Shown in pieces: positions 9,059-17,772 of a DNA stretch of 64,000 bases. Numbering within the stretch: the stretch's first letter is position 1; each line of letters begins with the position of its first letter. Under the pieces are notes generated by a model. That model was given only the letters and a program-made list of their open reading frames with translations, searched no databases and was not told the DNA's origin. The stretch comes from CAWAYH01 sp963786195 (GTDB lineage: Bacteria > Acidobacteriota > Vicinamibacteria > Vicinamibacterales > 2-12-FULL-66-21): NCBI GenBank assembly GCA_963786195.1, contig CAWAYH010000006.1:992001-1056000 (forward strand), written 5' to 3'. Made by a program: the position numbers and the translations under genes.

Positions 9059-11996
9059 ATGTCTGAGACTCTCAAGTATCGAGCGGCGATCGCCCTCGTC
9101 GCGCTGGCGGCCGCCGTGTTCGCCATCGCCACGCCGGTTGCCGCCCAGAACCCGACCGGGACGATCACCGGCCGTGTCACCGACGGCGGTGGCCTGGCCG
9201 TGCCGGGGGCCACGATAACGATCGAATCGCCGAACCTCCAGGGCGTACGGACGACCATCACCTCGTCTAATGGTGACTACATCGTTCCGCACCTGCCGCC
9301 CGGACGCTACACGATCTCGGTGGAGCTCAGCGGGTTCGCGACGGTGCGGCAGACGCGCGACGTCGGCGCGACGCAGCCCGTCGAACTGAACGTCACGCTG
9401 CAGCCGGCGTCGGTCAGCGAGGTCGTGACCGTCACGGCGCGTGCGGATGCGTTCGCGAACACCGTCCAGGCGTCGACGAACATCAAGCAGGAGCTGCTGG
9501 CCACGCTGCCGACCGCGCGCACGCTGAATTCGGCCGTCAACCTGGCGCCCGCCGTCCATGCGACCGGACCGAGCAACGCGTTCACCATCGGCGGCGCGAT
9601 GTCGTTCGACAACCTCTTCATGCTGAACGGCGTGCAGATCCAGGACAACATCCGCGGCACACCGTTCACCCTCTTCATCGAGGACGCGATTCAGGAGACC
9701 ACCGTCACGACGTCCGGCATTTCCGCCGAGTACGGCCGCTTCACGGGCGGCGTCGTCAACGCGGTCACGAAGTCGGGCGGGAACCAGTTCAGCGGATCGC
9801 TGCGCACGACGTTCACGAACGACGACTGGCGGACGGTGAGCCCCTTCGACGAGCCAAAGGTCAACGCCACGGTACCGACCTACGAGTTCACGGCCGGCGG
9901 GCCGGTGATGAAGGACCGGACCTGGTTCTTTGGCGCCGGCCGGCTGTTCGATCGCGCGCAGGCCAACGAGACTGGCTTCACACGCGTGCCGTTCACGTTC
10001 GAGAACGACGAGAAGCGCTTCGAAGGCAAGATTACGCAGGCGCTCGGCACGGGCCACACCGTCAAGGCCGCGTATCTCGGCATTCACGAGCAGGAAGTGA
10101 ACAACGTCTGGCCGAGCCCGCAGGAGGTCATGGACCTGCGCAGCCTCCACACGCGGGATCTGCCGCAGAGCCTCGTGTCCGCTGCATTACTCGGGCGTGC
10201 TGCGTCCGAATCTGTTCCTCGAAGCCCAGTATTCCGCGCGCCAGTTCACGTTCGAGGGATCGGGCGGCACCGAGACGGATCTGATCAACGGCACCCCGCT
10301 TCGCGATCAGCAGACCGGGGCCTGGTGGTGGTCGCCGACTTTCTGCGGCGTCTGCACGCCGGAGGAGCGCGACAACGACAACATCCTGCTGAAGAGCACC
10401 TACTTCTGGTCGACGCCGCGCGGCTCGCACAACATGGTGTTCGGCTACGACACGTTCAACGACAAGCGCCGCGGTGACAACCATCAGTCGGGCAGCGACT
10501 ATCACATCTGGGCGACGGACTCGATCATCCAGGATGGCGCCGTGTACCCGGTGATGGCGCCGAACGGCTCGACCTGGATCATCTACTGGCCGATTCGCGA
10601 GGAGAGCCGCGGCACGAACTTCCGTACCCACTCGCTCTTCTTCAACGACTCGTGGGCGTTCAACAGCCACTTCACGTTCAACGCGGGCCTGCGCTGGGAC
10701 AAGAACCACGGTGAGGACGCAGCGGGAACGCTCGTGGCGAGCGACAGCGCGTTCAGCCCGCGGCTCGGCCTCGTGTGGGATCCGAGCGGAAATGGCCTCT
10801 GGAGCATTCACGCCGAGTTACGCCAAGTACGTCGCGGCGCTCGCCAACACGATCGCGGACTCGTCGTCTCCCGCGGGCACGCCGGCGATCCTGGCCTACT
10901 TCTACCAGGGCCCGGCGATCAACACGGGCAGCGGACCGCTCGTGCCGACGGACGTGGCGCTGCAGCGCGCGTTCGACTGGTTCAACGCGAACGGCGGCAC
11001 TGAGCCGCTCGCCGTTCTTCACGAACATCCCCGGCGTCGCCGATGCAGATCCGCGATTCGCTGGACTCGCCGCATGCGAAGGAGTTCACGACCGGCGTCA
11101 GCCGGCAACTCGGCGGCAAGGGCGCGCTCCGCGCGGACATCGTCTATCGTGACTTCTCCGACTTCTACGGGGATCGCATCGACACGACCACCGGGCAAGT
11201 CACGGACGAGGTCGGCCAGGAGTTCGATTTGACGCTCGTGGAGAACACCAACCTGCTGCAGCGCCAGTACACGGCGCTGAGCCTGCAGGCGAACTACCGG
11301 TTCGGATCGCGGATCGACGTCGGCGGCAACTACACGCTGTCGCGGCTTTGGGGCAACGTCAACGGCGAGACGATCGGCGCCGGGCCGGTCACGACCAGCG
11401 CGCTCAGCTATCCCGAGTACTTCGACCTGAGCTGGTTCGCTCCGGAGGGCGATCTCGCGGCCGATCAGCGTCATCGCATGCGCCTGTGGGGCACCTACCG
11501 CCTGCCGATCAGCGAACGGCTCGGGACGTTTACGCTCGCGCTGTTCGAGCAGATCAACTCGGGGACGCCTTACGGCGCGCTCGGCAGCATCCGGACCGGA
11601 GAGTTCGTCACCAACCCCGGATACGTGACGCCGCCGGACACCGTGGGCTACTGGTTCACGGACCGCGACACGTTCCACACCGAGACGATGTACCGCACGG
11701 ATCTCGCGGTGAACTACGGCTACCGGCTGGGTGGCCGCGCCGAGCTGTTCGGGCAGGTCCAGCTGCTGAACGTGTTCAACCAGTTCCAGCTGTTCAACAT
11801 CAGCAGCAACGCCATCAACACGACGGTGCTGACGGCGGTGGACGATCCGGATCGCTTCCAGACCTTCAATCCCTTCACCGAGCGCCCCGTCCAGGGCGTT
11901 CACTGGGACTACGGCGACCAGTTCGGGGATCCGATCGACGCGGTGGCCTACACGCTGCCGCGCACCTTCCAGTTCTCGATCGGGATCCGGTTCTGA
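9059..11996 (+). pseudogene. Oar-like TonB-dependent receptor, four frame breaks
   Basis: An outer membrane receptor of ~980 residues if repaired. ATG 9059 follows AGGAGAGGG. A signal peptide (ends near PVAAQ) is followed by a carboxypeptidase-like domain (GTITGRVTDGGGLAVPGATI, ~residues 36-115), a plug (SEVVTVTARAD..., DNLFMLNGVQIQDNIRG) and a barrel ending in the aromatic TFQFSIGIRF. The frame is lost near 10179 (repaired reading LHYSGVLRPNLFLEAQY), near 10816 (HA-YAKYVAALAN), near 11008 (SPFFTNIPGV) and near 11038 (MQIRDSLDSPHAKEF). Similarity is kept in each segment, so either repeated sequencing indels or very recent decay is possible. Oar-type receptors in Acidobacteriota probably import large substrates; the ligand is unknown. 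Confidence 0.8.
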
Positions 11997-12001
11997 ATGT
12001 C

Positions 12002-12053
12002 GGGGACACTCAAACGGGACAGTCACGCGTGACTGTCCCGTTTGAGTGTCCCC
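12002..12053. repeat. Perfect 52-bp palindrome
   Basis: The arms GGGGACACTCAAACGGGACA + GTCACG and their exact complement meet with no loop around the centre ACGCGT. It begins six bases after the receptor stop codon, so its RNA could form a 26-bp stem and act as a terminator, although no U-tract follows. Only one copy occurs in the window. Perfect symmetry with zero loop is more typical of an extragenic palindrome or a protein-binding site than of a simple terminator. Confidence 0.75.
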
Positions 12054-12155
12054 AAGTTCCCCTACCTCAGCCGGACGCGTAATTTGGGGGTTTCCTCGAG
12101 TCCCCCCGACCTGCTACCCTATAAAGGCTCGGCGTCGGGCGAGCTGTTTTTCCCA

Positions 12156-12821
12156 ATGAATTCAAGAGCTCTGTGGCTTCTCGTGGCGTTGTTCGCCCTG
12201 CCGGGCCTCGTCCAGACGGCCCCGGCGGCGGACTCAGGACGGTCGTTCGCGGCCGCCCAGAGCCTCGATACGAAGATCCTGAGTCTCGCGCTCGGCGCGG
12301 CCACCTGCGCGCGCGAAACGAGCGCCGTGGACAACCCGCGCCTCCTGACCGTCATCGATTACTCCAGGCCCTCGACCGAACCGCGCCTCTGGGTGCTCGA
12401 CCTCGACAAGGAAAAGGTCCTGTTCGAGGAACTGGTGGCTCACGGCCGGGGCAGCGGCAACAACTACGCAACCCAGTTTTCGAACGCGGACGGCAGCCAC
12501 CAGTCGAGCCTCGGGCTCTTCCGTACCGCTGACACGTACGTCGGCAGCAACGGCTACTCGCTTCGCCTGGATGGGCTCGAGCCGGGCGTCAACGATCGAG
12601 CGCGCGACCGCGCGATCGTCATGCACGGCGCGCCTTACGTGAACGAGTCGATGGCGAGCACGTTGGGGCGGCTGGGTCGCAGCTGGGGGTGTCCCGCGCT
12701 GCGGACGGCGATTGCGAAGACCGTCATCGATACGATCAAAGACGGCTCGCTGGTGTTTGCGTACTATCCCGACAAACAGTGGCTGCAGACGTCGAAGTTC
12801 CTGAAGGGCTGTAGCAGCTAG
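12156..12821 (+). CDS. Murein L,D-transpeptidase catalytic domain (YkuD_2) protein, secreted
   Basis: A 221-residue exported protein. The signal peptide MNSRALWLLVALFALPGLVQ is followed by a YkuD_2-type catalytic domain: NYATQFSNADGSHQSSLGLFRT, the conserved HGAPYVN and the catalytic GRLGRSWGCPAL with Cys about residue 183. The HG...GRSxGCP arrangement is the active site of L,D-transpeptidase-fold enzymes that act on peptidoglycan stem peptides. ATG 12156 gives the signal peptide; the frame is open 38 codons further upstream but that part starts in a palindrome. It stands alone, convergent with the RodZ-C-like gene. A carboxypeptidase rather than cross-linking role is possible. Confidence 0.85.
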   Translation: MNSRALWLLVALFALPGLVQTAPAADSGRSFAAAQSLDTKILSLALGAATCARETSAVDNPRLLTVIDYSRPSTEPRLWVLDLDKEKVLFEELVAHGRGSGNNYATQFSNADGSHQSSLGLFRTADTYVGSNGYSLRLDGLEPGVNDRARDRAIVMHGAPYVNESMASTLGRLGRSWGCPALRTAIAKTVIDTIKDGSLVFAYYPDKQWLQTSKFLKGCSS

Positions 12822-12830
12822 CCTCTCCAG

Positions 12831-13644
12831 TCAGCGTGCGCCGCCTTGCGGCGCCGGCCAGACGCGCGTCACCGCGAAGCCTTCACGCCCCATGGGTCCC
12901 AGATCCTTGCCGTCCTGAGTGACCCGAACCGCGCCGCCATCCCCCGCACGAACCACGATGGTTCGATCCGCGCCAATCGGAATCCGCGCGTCCGCGGGAA
13001 ACTCACGCTCCATGGTCTTGCGGTCGTCGACGATCACGCGCATCCAGACAGGGCGGACGGTCGTCAGCTCGACGTTCACGGCGCGCGCCGGGGCCGTCGT
13101 GGGGGGCGCGCTGGATGGTGCGGGCGCGGACGCGGGTGCCGCTGCAGGTAGCGACGCTGCCTGATTGGAGGCGGGCGTGTTCGACGTTCCGAACAGCGAC
13201 CACACGAGCAACGCACCGCCAGCAACCGCGAGAACCCCGCCGAGCGCCAGCACATTCCGCTGGAGCCACCATTGCTGCGGAGGCGCCGACAGCGTCATGG
13301 GCGAGACGACCGGAGACCGGGGATCGGGCCTGGGTTGCGGGGCGTTGTGAATCGGCTCGCGGCCGGAACGCCGGCACGTTCGGTGTCACGCCTTCGTCGA
13401 GCGCGTCGAGCGCAGCGTGAAGCTCTGGCCCCGATGCCCGGCCGAGGACCCGCGACGGGGGCGATTGTAACGATGCGGCGTGGAACGTGCCGGTCGGCTC
13501 GCGAAAGGTCCGGACGAACGCGTCGAACTCCGCTACGGCCTCTGCTCTCTGCCGACGGGACAACTGAATCTTCTGGGCCAGCCGTTCGAGCTCGGCGAGG
13601 GCAGCCTGCTCGTCGAAGGGCCGTGGTTCGCTCTGATCGCTCAC
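12831..13644 (-). CDS. Single-pass membrane protein with RodZ-C-like (DUF4115) domain, one frameshift
   Basis: Translation begins at 13644 (MSDQSEPRPFDEQAALAELERL) with a helical cytoplasmic part rich in Glu/Arg. Near 13320 the frame changes by one base, after which the protein continues through RSPVVSPMTLSAPPQQWWLQ into a TM helix (LALGGVLAVAGGALLVWSLF), an Ala/Pro/Ser linker, and a C-terminal beta domain (VELTTVRPVWMRVIVDDRK ... GAVRVTQDGKDLGPMGREGF). That last part matches the DUF4115 domain found at the C-terminus of RodZ-type shape proteins, but no N-terminal helix-turn-helix is obvious. Repaired length is about 270 residues. The role is unknown; a cell-envelope sensor or scaffold is a guess. 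Confidence 0.65.
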
Positions 13645-13871
13645 GAGCCGCTAGATTCGCCTGCTTCGTGGTCCCCGGTCAAGTCAGAACGACATGGTCA
13701 CTGGTCCCAGCGGAGGTCAAACTTGCACGGACGCCGCCGTGACGGACACCTGATGCGCGTAAAACGCCTTCAAAACTCCGTCTGTCGAAGAGGTCCCGGT
13801 CTTGCAGCGTCACGTTCTTCCCAGGCGAAGCCGATAGGGGTGAAGAGTCCTGATTGAGGGGAGGCCGGACC

Positions 13872-14432
13872 GTGTTCCAGCTCAGCCTGATCGATCACAT
13901 ACGTCTGAGTTTCGGCAGCGTCGTGACGAGTTACCGGGCGCACGCCCGCGCGGCGGAACGATTATCGCTGCGCGCGTGGCAGGCCCGCGTCGTCGTCGCG
14001 ATTCTGCTCGCGCTCGCAACCGGTGCCAGTTTTCTGGCCCTTGTTCAAGGCCAGCCGGTGCAAATTGCCGCTGCCGCGCTCGCGGTCTCCGCGTTGCTCG
14101 GCTACACAATCGTCGTCTCGCTCGACTTCGACTCGCGCGCCTACGCGCATCGTGCCTGTGCGGCGCGCCTGTGGCTGCTCGGCGAGAAATACCGCGCGCT
14201 GCTCGCCGAAGTCCACGATGGACTAATCGAGATGCCGGAGATCACCGCGCGTCGCGACGCGCTGATGCGGGAGGTTCAGGCGGTCTACGAAAACGCCCTT
14301 CCCGCCGATCGCCATGCCTATCAGATCGCGCGTGAAGCGCTCGGCACGGCCGAGAACGCTCCGTCGGACCAGGACATCGATCGCTCGCTGCCCGCATCGC
14401 TGAAGCGAAGCCGCGTTTCAGGGGCTACGTAG
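13872..14432 (+). CDS. SLATT-like two-TM protein, possible effector
   Basis: The 186-residue protein has an N-terminal amphipathic helix (SYRAHARAAERLSLRAWQAR), two adjacent TM helices (VVVAILLALATGASFLALV and IAAAALAVSALLGYTIVVSL) and a long C-terminal helical part with RAYAHRACAARLWLLGEKYR. This layout and the ARxxRxLW-like core resemble the SLATT family (SLOG/SMODS-associated two-TM effectors), predicted to form pores in nucleotide-sensing defence systems. GTG 13872 is chosen because GAGGGGAGG lies seven bases upstream; a TTG six codons earlier is the alternative. No CD-NTase, SLOG or other sensor gene is next to it, so a defence role is only a suggestion. Confidence 0.6.
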   Translation: MFQLSLIDHIRLSFGSVVTSYRAHARAAERLSLRAWQARVVVAILLALATGASFLALVQGQPVQIAAAALAVSALLGYTIVVSLDFDSRAYAHRACAARLWLLGEKYRALLAEVHDGLIEMPEITARRDALMREVQAVYENALPADRHAYQIAREALGTAENAPSDQDIDRSLPASLKRSRVSGAT

Positions 14433-14465
14433 ACTGCACTGCGGATTGCGGATTGCAATCCGCAG

Positions 14466-15883
14466 TCACGCGACTCTCATGCTCCGCCCTTGCTTCGTCA
14501 GGAAGATGGCGGCGCCGATGACGTTCGTCAGAACGATCAACGCCGAGATCTTGAGCGCAAACACGAGCCGGCTTTCGACCTGCACGATCGGAATGATCGA
14601 CAAGCACGACGAAGAGCAGCGTCATGAGGAAGCCGGACAGCGCGCACGCTCTTCAGCCAGATCGGCGCGGCGACCGTGCCCGAAGAGCGGAATGGCGAAC
14701 ATGACCAGATAGGTCAGCGCGTAGAAGATCGCGGACGCGTTCCACAGCAGCTGAAACGCCTCCTGCTTGCCGACGCCGACGAGACCGGCCATCCCGAGCG
14801 CCAGCGTGGCCAGACCCACGAAGAGAATCGAATTGACGGGTGTTCTGTAGCGCGCGTGCACGTGCGTGAACCAGACCGGGAGCAGGCCGTCCCATCCGGC
14901 CACCATCGGCAGCCGCGTGTTCCCGCGAACATGACGCTGGCCTGCGCCAGGCGGATGCACGAGCAGCGCCAGGATCGCCACGGGCGCGACCGCGGCCGCC
15001 GAGCCAAGCCTGCGCGAAACCCTCACTCAGCACCTGCGGGATCGGCGCGATCAGATCGATCTGTTCGAGCGGGATCAAGCGCGAGGACGGAGCTCGTGCC
15101 GAGGATGAACATCACGCGCGATGATCGGCGCCGCCAGCGCAGACCGATCGCCCGATCGCGCTCACCGGGTTGCGGCACTCACCCGCGTGAATCGCGACGT
15201 ACTCGAATCCGCCCAGCGCGCCGAACCCCATCTTCGCCAGCAGATTCAGGCTCATGATCGACACGACCGGGACGGCGGTGGCCAGCGGATGGAACTCGGT
15301 CAGCGTCCCGTTCGCGACGTTGAGCCACGGCAGCAGGAGCAGCGTCGCAAACGTGCCGAGCATCAACACGCCACCGGCCGTGTGGACCCACTTGCCGACG
15401 AGCCAGTCCGCGAACGGTCACGCGACCAGCGCGGCGAGGATCGACGACGTTGGTGACCGATACGAACACCGTGCTGCCGGTGAGCCACTCGCCGCCCGGT
15501 CCCGATGATGTAGCTGACGTACTGCGTTACCTGCAGGCCGATCTCGGACGTGTTGAGGATCGCGAACAGCCAGAGGTTCCACGCGACCATGAAGCCCGAT
15601 GAGCTCGTTGAACCCGAGCTTCGCCCACTGATACAGGCCACCCTCGAGCGGCATCGCGCGGTTGAGGTGAATGACGACCACCGCCGACGGTATGTAGAAC
15701 AGCACCATCGCGAGCGAGCCAGAACACGACGTGTGACGGCCCCAGCTTCGCGGCAACGCCGACCCAGGGCAGGCCGACGATGAAGAGAATCTGTGTGAGG
15801 ACGAGATCGCTGAGACCCAGCTCGCGGGTGAGGGCGGCGCTGTGCGCCTGGACCGCTGCTTCGTCGCGTCCGGCCGTCGACAT
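14466..15883 (-). pseudogene. APC-family amino acid permease with many frame breaks
   Basis: Fragments of one permease follow each other in changing frames: LTRELGLSDLVLTQILFIVG (start at 15883), VLFYIPSAVVVIHLNRAMPL, GLYQWAKLGFNELI, AWNLWLFAILNTSEIGLQVT, LPWLNVANGTLTEFHPLATA, NLLAKMGFGALGGFEYVAIH, VWFTHVHARYRTPVNSILFV, FYALTYLVMFAIPLF and the C-terminal LVFALKISALIVLTNVIGAA ending GRSMRVA at 14466. At least six indels are needed to rebuild it, far more per kb than in its neighbours. The start codon overlaps the thioesterase stop by one base (TGATG), so it is the last gene of the operon starting at 19107. Real decay is plausible here, though sequencing error cannot be excluded. Confidence 0.75.
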
Positions 15884-16344
15884 CAGGCTGCCTGACCGGA
15901 TGCGGCACGAAGCCGCGACACGACGTCCGGTGGCACGGGAACCGCCTTCAGGCCGCCACCCTGTTTCGGGTGGGCGCAGGCCGCCGTCATCGCTCCGCTT
16001 CCAATCGCATATTCGCCACGCGTCACGACGAACGCGTACTGAATCGTTCGGGTCGTCACGTTGTCGACCCGCACGGTCACGTCGAATTCATCCTCGAAGA
16101 ACAGCGGGTTTCGAAAATCGAAGGACGCGGCCACGCGAGGCCAGAGGGTCTCGCTGGCCTGCGGGTGAATGCTGAGGCCCGCGGCACGCCACAACGCGTG
16201 CTCGGCCTCTTCCATGTAGCGGAAGAAACAACTGAAGTGCACGACGCCCGCGAGATCGGTTTCGGCGAACTGCACGCGGCGGCGATAGCGGAACCCGTTC
16301 GAGTCGGAGCTCCCGGACGGTCCGCCCGCCCTGCGCGTCGTCAT
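15883..16344 (-). CDS. 4HBT-fold acyl-CoA thioesterase (YbgC/FadM-like)
   Basis: A 153-residue hotdog-fold enzyme that hydrolyses acyl-CoA or acyl-carrier thioesters. The family signature is RRVQFAETDLAGVVHFSCFF, where the Asp in AETDLAGVVHF is the catalytic residue of the YbgC/4-hydroxybenzoyl-CoA thioesterase group, followed by RYMEEAEHALWRAAG. The rest of the strand pattern (RVAASFDFRNPLFFEDEFDV) is normal. ATG 16344 is preferred to a TTG three codons upstream; neither has a clear ribosome site. The gene lies 25 bp behind the halogenase-like gene and is coupled to the broken permease. An aromatic or fatty acyl thioester made by the same operon would be a logical substrate. Confidence 0.82.
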   Translation of the reverse strand: MTTRRAGGPSGSSDSNGFRYRRRVQFAETDLAGVVHFSCFFRYMEEAEHALWRAAGLSIHPQASETLWPRVAASFDFRNPLFFEDEFDVTVRVDNVTTRTIQYAFVVTRGEYAIGSGAMTAACAHPKQGGGLKAVPVPPDVVSRLRAASGQAA

Positions 16345-16369
16345 GACGCGCAATTGTACTGGAGGGCGC

Positions 16370-17680
16370 CTACCGGCGTCGTCCGTCCGGCAGGACGAGC
16401 TCGTTCACTCTGCCCTGCGCCTGATCCGCGGTCTGGCCGTCGTGCCACGACGGGATGGCCGCGCGGTCCGGCGCGTACATCGATTCGAGCGGGCCCCACA
16501 CCTTGTCCACACGATCGGTGAAGAGGTCGCCGATCAGCAGGTCCGTCACCGTCCCGCGAAGCTCCGGATACCGGCGGACGAACGCGCCGAAACTGAAGCC
16601 GTTGTAGTACTCGCAGACGAGGCGTCGCATGCGGTCGACGCCCTCGTTGAACACCGTCCCCCACTTCCCGAGCTGCGCCGCGCTGACATCGCCGGCCTTC
16701 AGGCCTTCGGCGATCGCGTCGGCCGCCATCTCTCCCGATCGCAGCGCCAGCAGCACGCCTGATGAATAGAGCGGATCGAGGAACCCGAAGGCGTCGCCGA
16801 CGAGCACCCAGCCGTGACCGGCGACTTCGGTCGCGCGATAGGAGTAGTCACGCGTGGCAAAGTATCCGGTGATGCGACGGCCCTTCGAGATGCGCTTCTT
16901 GACCGCCGGACACTGATCGACTTCTTCCTGGTAAGTCTGCTCGTGGCCGCTGCGGCCCTTGAACAGGTAGTCGAACGGCGCGACGACGCCGACGCTCACG
17001 ACGTTGTCGTGCTGCGGGATGTACCAGAACCAGCCGTTCTTCGACTTCGTCTGCAGGACCATGGTCGCGCCCTCGTCGCGGCCGGTGTCGCGGTACGCGC
17101 CCTCCCAATACGTCCAGACCGCGCCTTTGTTCAGCATCGGATCCCACAGCCGCAGCTTGAAACGATTCTGCAGCATGGCCGCCTGCCCGCTGGCGTCGAC
17201 CACCACGCGCGCGCGGATCTCGCGGCGGCCGCTCTTGTCATGAATCCGCACGCCGCAGGCCCGGTCGCCGTCGAACAGCACGTCCACCACGTGGACGCCG
17301 TCGTACGCGTCGACGCCGTGCTCGCGCGCGTTGTCGAGCATCATCAGGTCGAATTCGCTGCGCACGACCTGCCAGGTCTGCGAGCACTCGTGGGGCTTGT
17401 TGTCCCAGAAGTAGAACGGCGCCGACTCCCGTCCGCTCGCGTTGACGAACTGCACGCTGTACTTCTTGACGAAGGGGCTCTGCTGCATCTTCGGCAGCAT
17501 GTCGAGCCGCTTGAGCACCCAGTAGGTTTCCGGGATCAGCGATTCGCCGATGTGGAAGCGCGGAAAACGCTCGCGCTCGAACAGGCCCACACGCGCGCCG
17601 TGCTGGGCGAGGATGGTGGAGGTCGTCGATCCGGCGGGACCGCCGCCGATGACGACGACGTCATATTCGGATGCTGTCAT
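16370..17680 (-). CDS. FAD-dependent halogenase-like oxidoreductase
   Basis: The 436-residue flavoprotein has the FAD-binding Rossmann motif VVVIGGGPAGSTTSTILAQ at the N-terminus, the ERxxFPRFHIGESLIP segment common to the tryptophan-halogenase/geranylgeranyl-reductase group, Lys72/Lys73 in FVKKYSVQF where the halogenases keep their catalytic Lys, the W-F-W-Y-I-P motif at residues 217-222 (fits the halogenase WxWxIP signature) and GWVLVGDAFGFLDPLYSSGV for the second FAD site. It may therefore halogenate or hydroxylate a substrate, but non-halogenating relatives share these motifs. It needs reduced FAD from a separate reductase. It lies between the radical SAM gene and the thioesterase gene, all on one strand. 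Confidence 0.8.
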   Translation of the reverse strand: MTASEYDVVVIGGGPAGSTTSTILAQHGARVGLFERERFPRFHIGESLIPETYWVLKRLDMLPKMQQSPFVKKYSVQFVNASGRESAPFYFWDNKPHECSQTWQVVRSEFDLMMLDNAREHGVDAYDGVHVVDVLFDGDRACGVRIHDKSGRREIRARVVVDASGQAAMLQNRFKLRLWDPMLNKGAVWTYWEGAYRDTGRDEGATMVLQTKSKNGWFWYIPQHDNVVSVGVVAPFDYLFKGRSGHEQTYQEEVDQCPAVKKRISKGRRITGYFATRDYSYRATEVAGHGWVLVGDAFGFLDPLYSSGVLLALRSGEMAADAIAEGLKAGDVSAAQLGKWGTVFNEGVDRMRRLVCEYYNGFSFGAFVRRYPELRGTVTDLLIGDLFTDRVDKVWGPLESMYAPDRAAIPSWHDGQTADQAQGRVNELVLPDGRRR

Positions 17681-17698
17681 GGGCGTTTTGTCATCGTA

Positions 17699-17772
17699 TC
17701 AGGCTCAGGTCTGGGCGCTCGGTGCCCCGGGCCACCTCGATCTGCTCGAGCCCTGAGCCGGGAGCCCTGAGC
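17699..17772. repeat. Imperfect CTGAGCC/GGCTCAGG repeat
   Basis: GGCTCAGGTCTGGG faces two copies of CCCTGAGCC in the 92-bp gap between the radical SAM gene and the halogenase-like gene. It can form a hairpin and might attenuate transcription inside the operon, or be a REP-like insertion. Confidence 0.45.

Noticed and set aside
13872..14432. A CBASS or other anti-phage island around the SLATT-like gene
   Set aside because: No nucleotidyltransferase, SLOG, HORMA or other defence genes lie nearby, only envelope and metabolic genes. The SLATT assignment itself is tentative.
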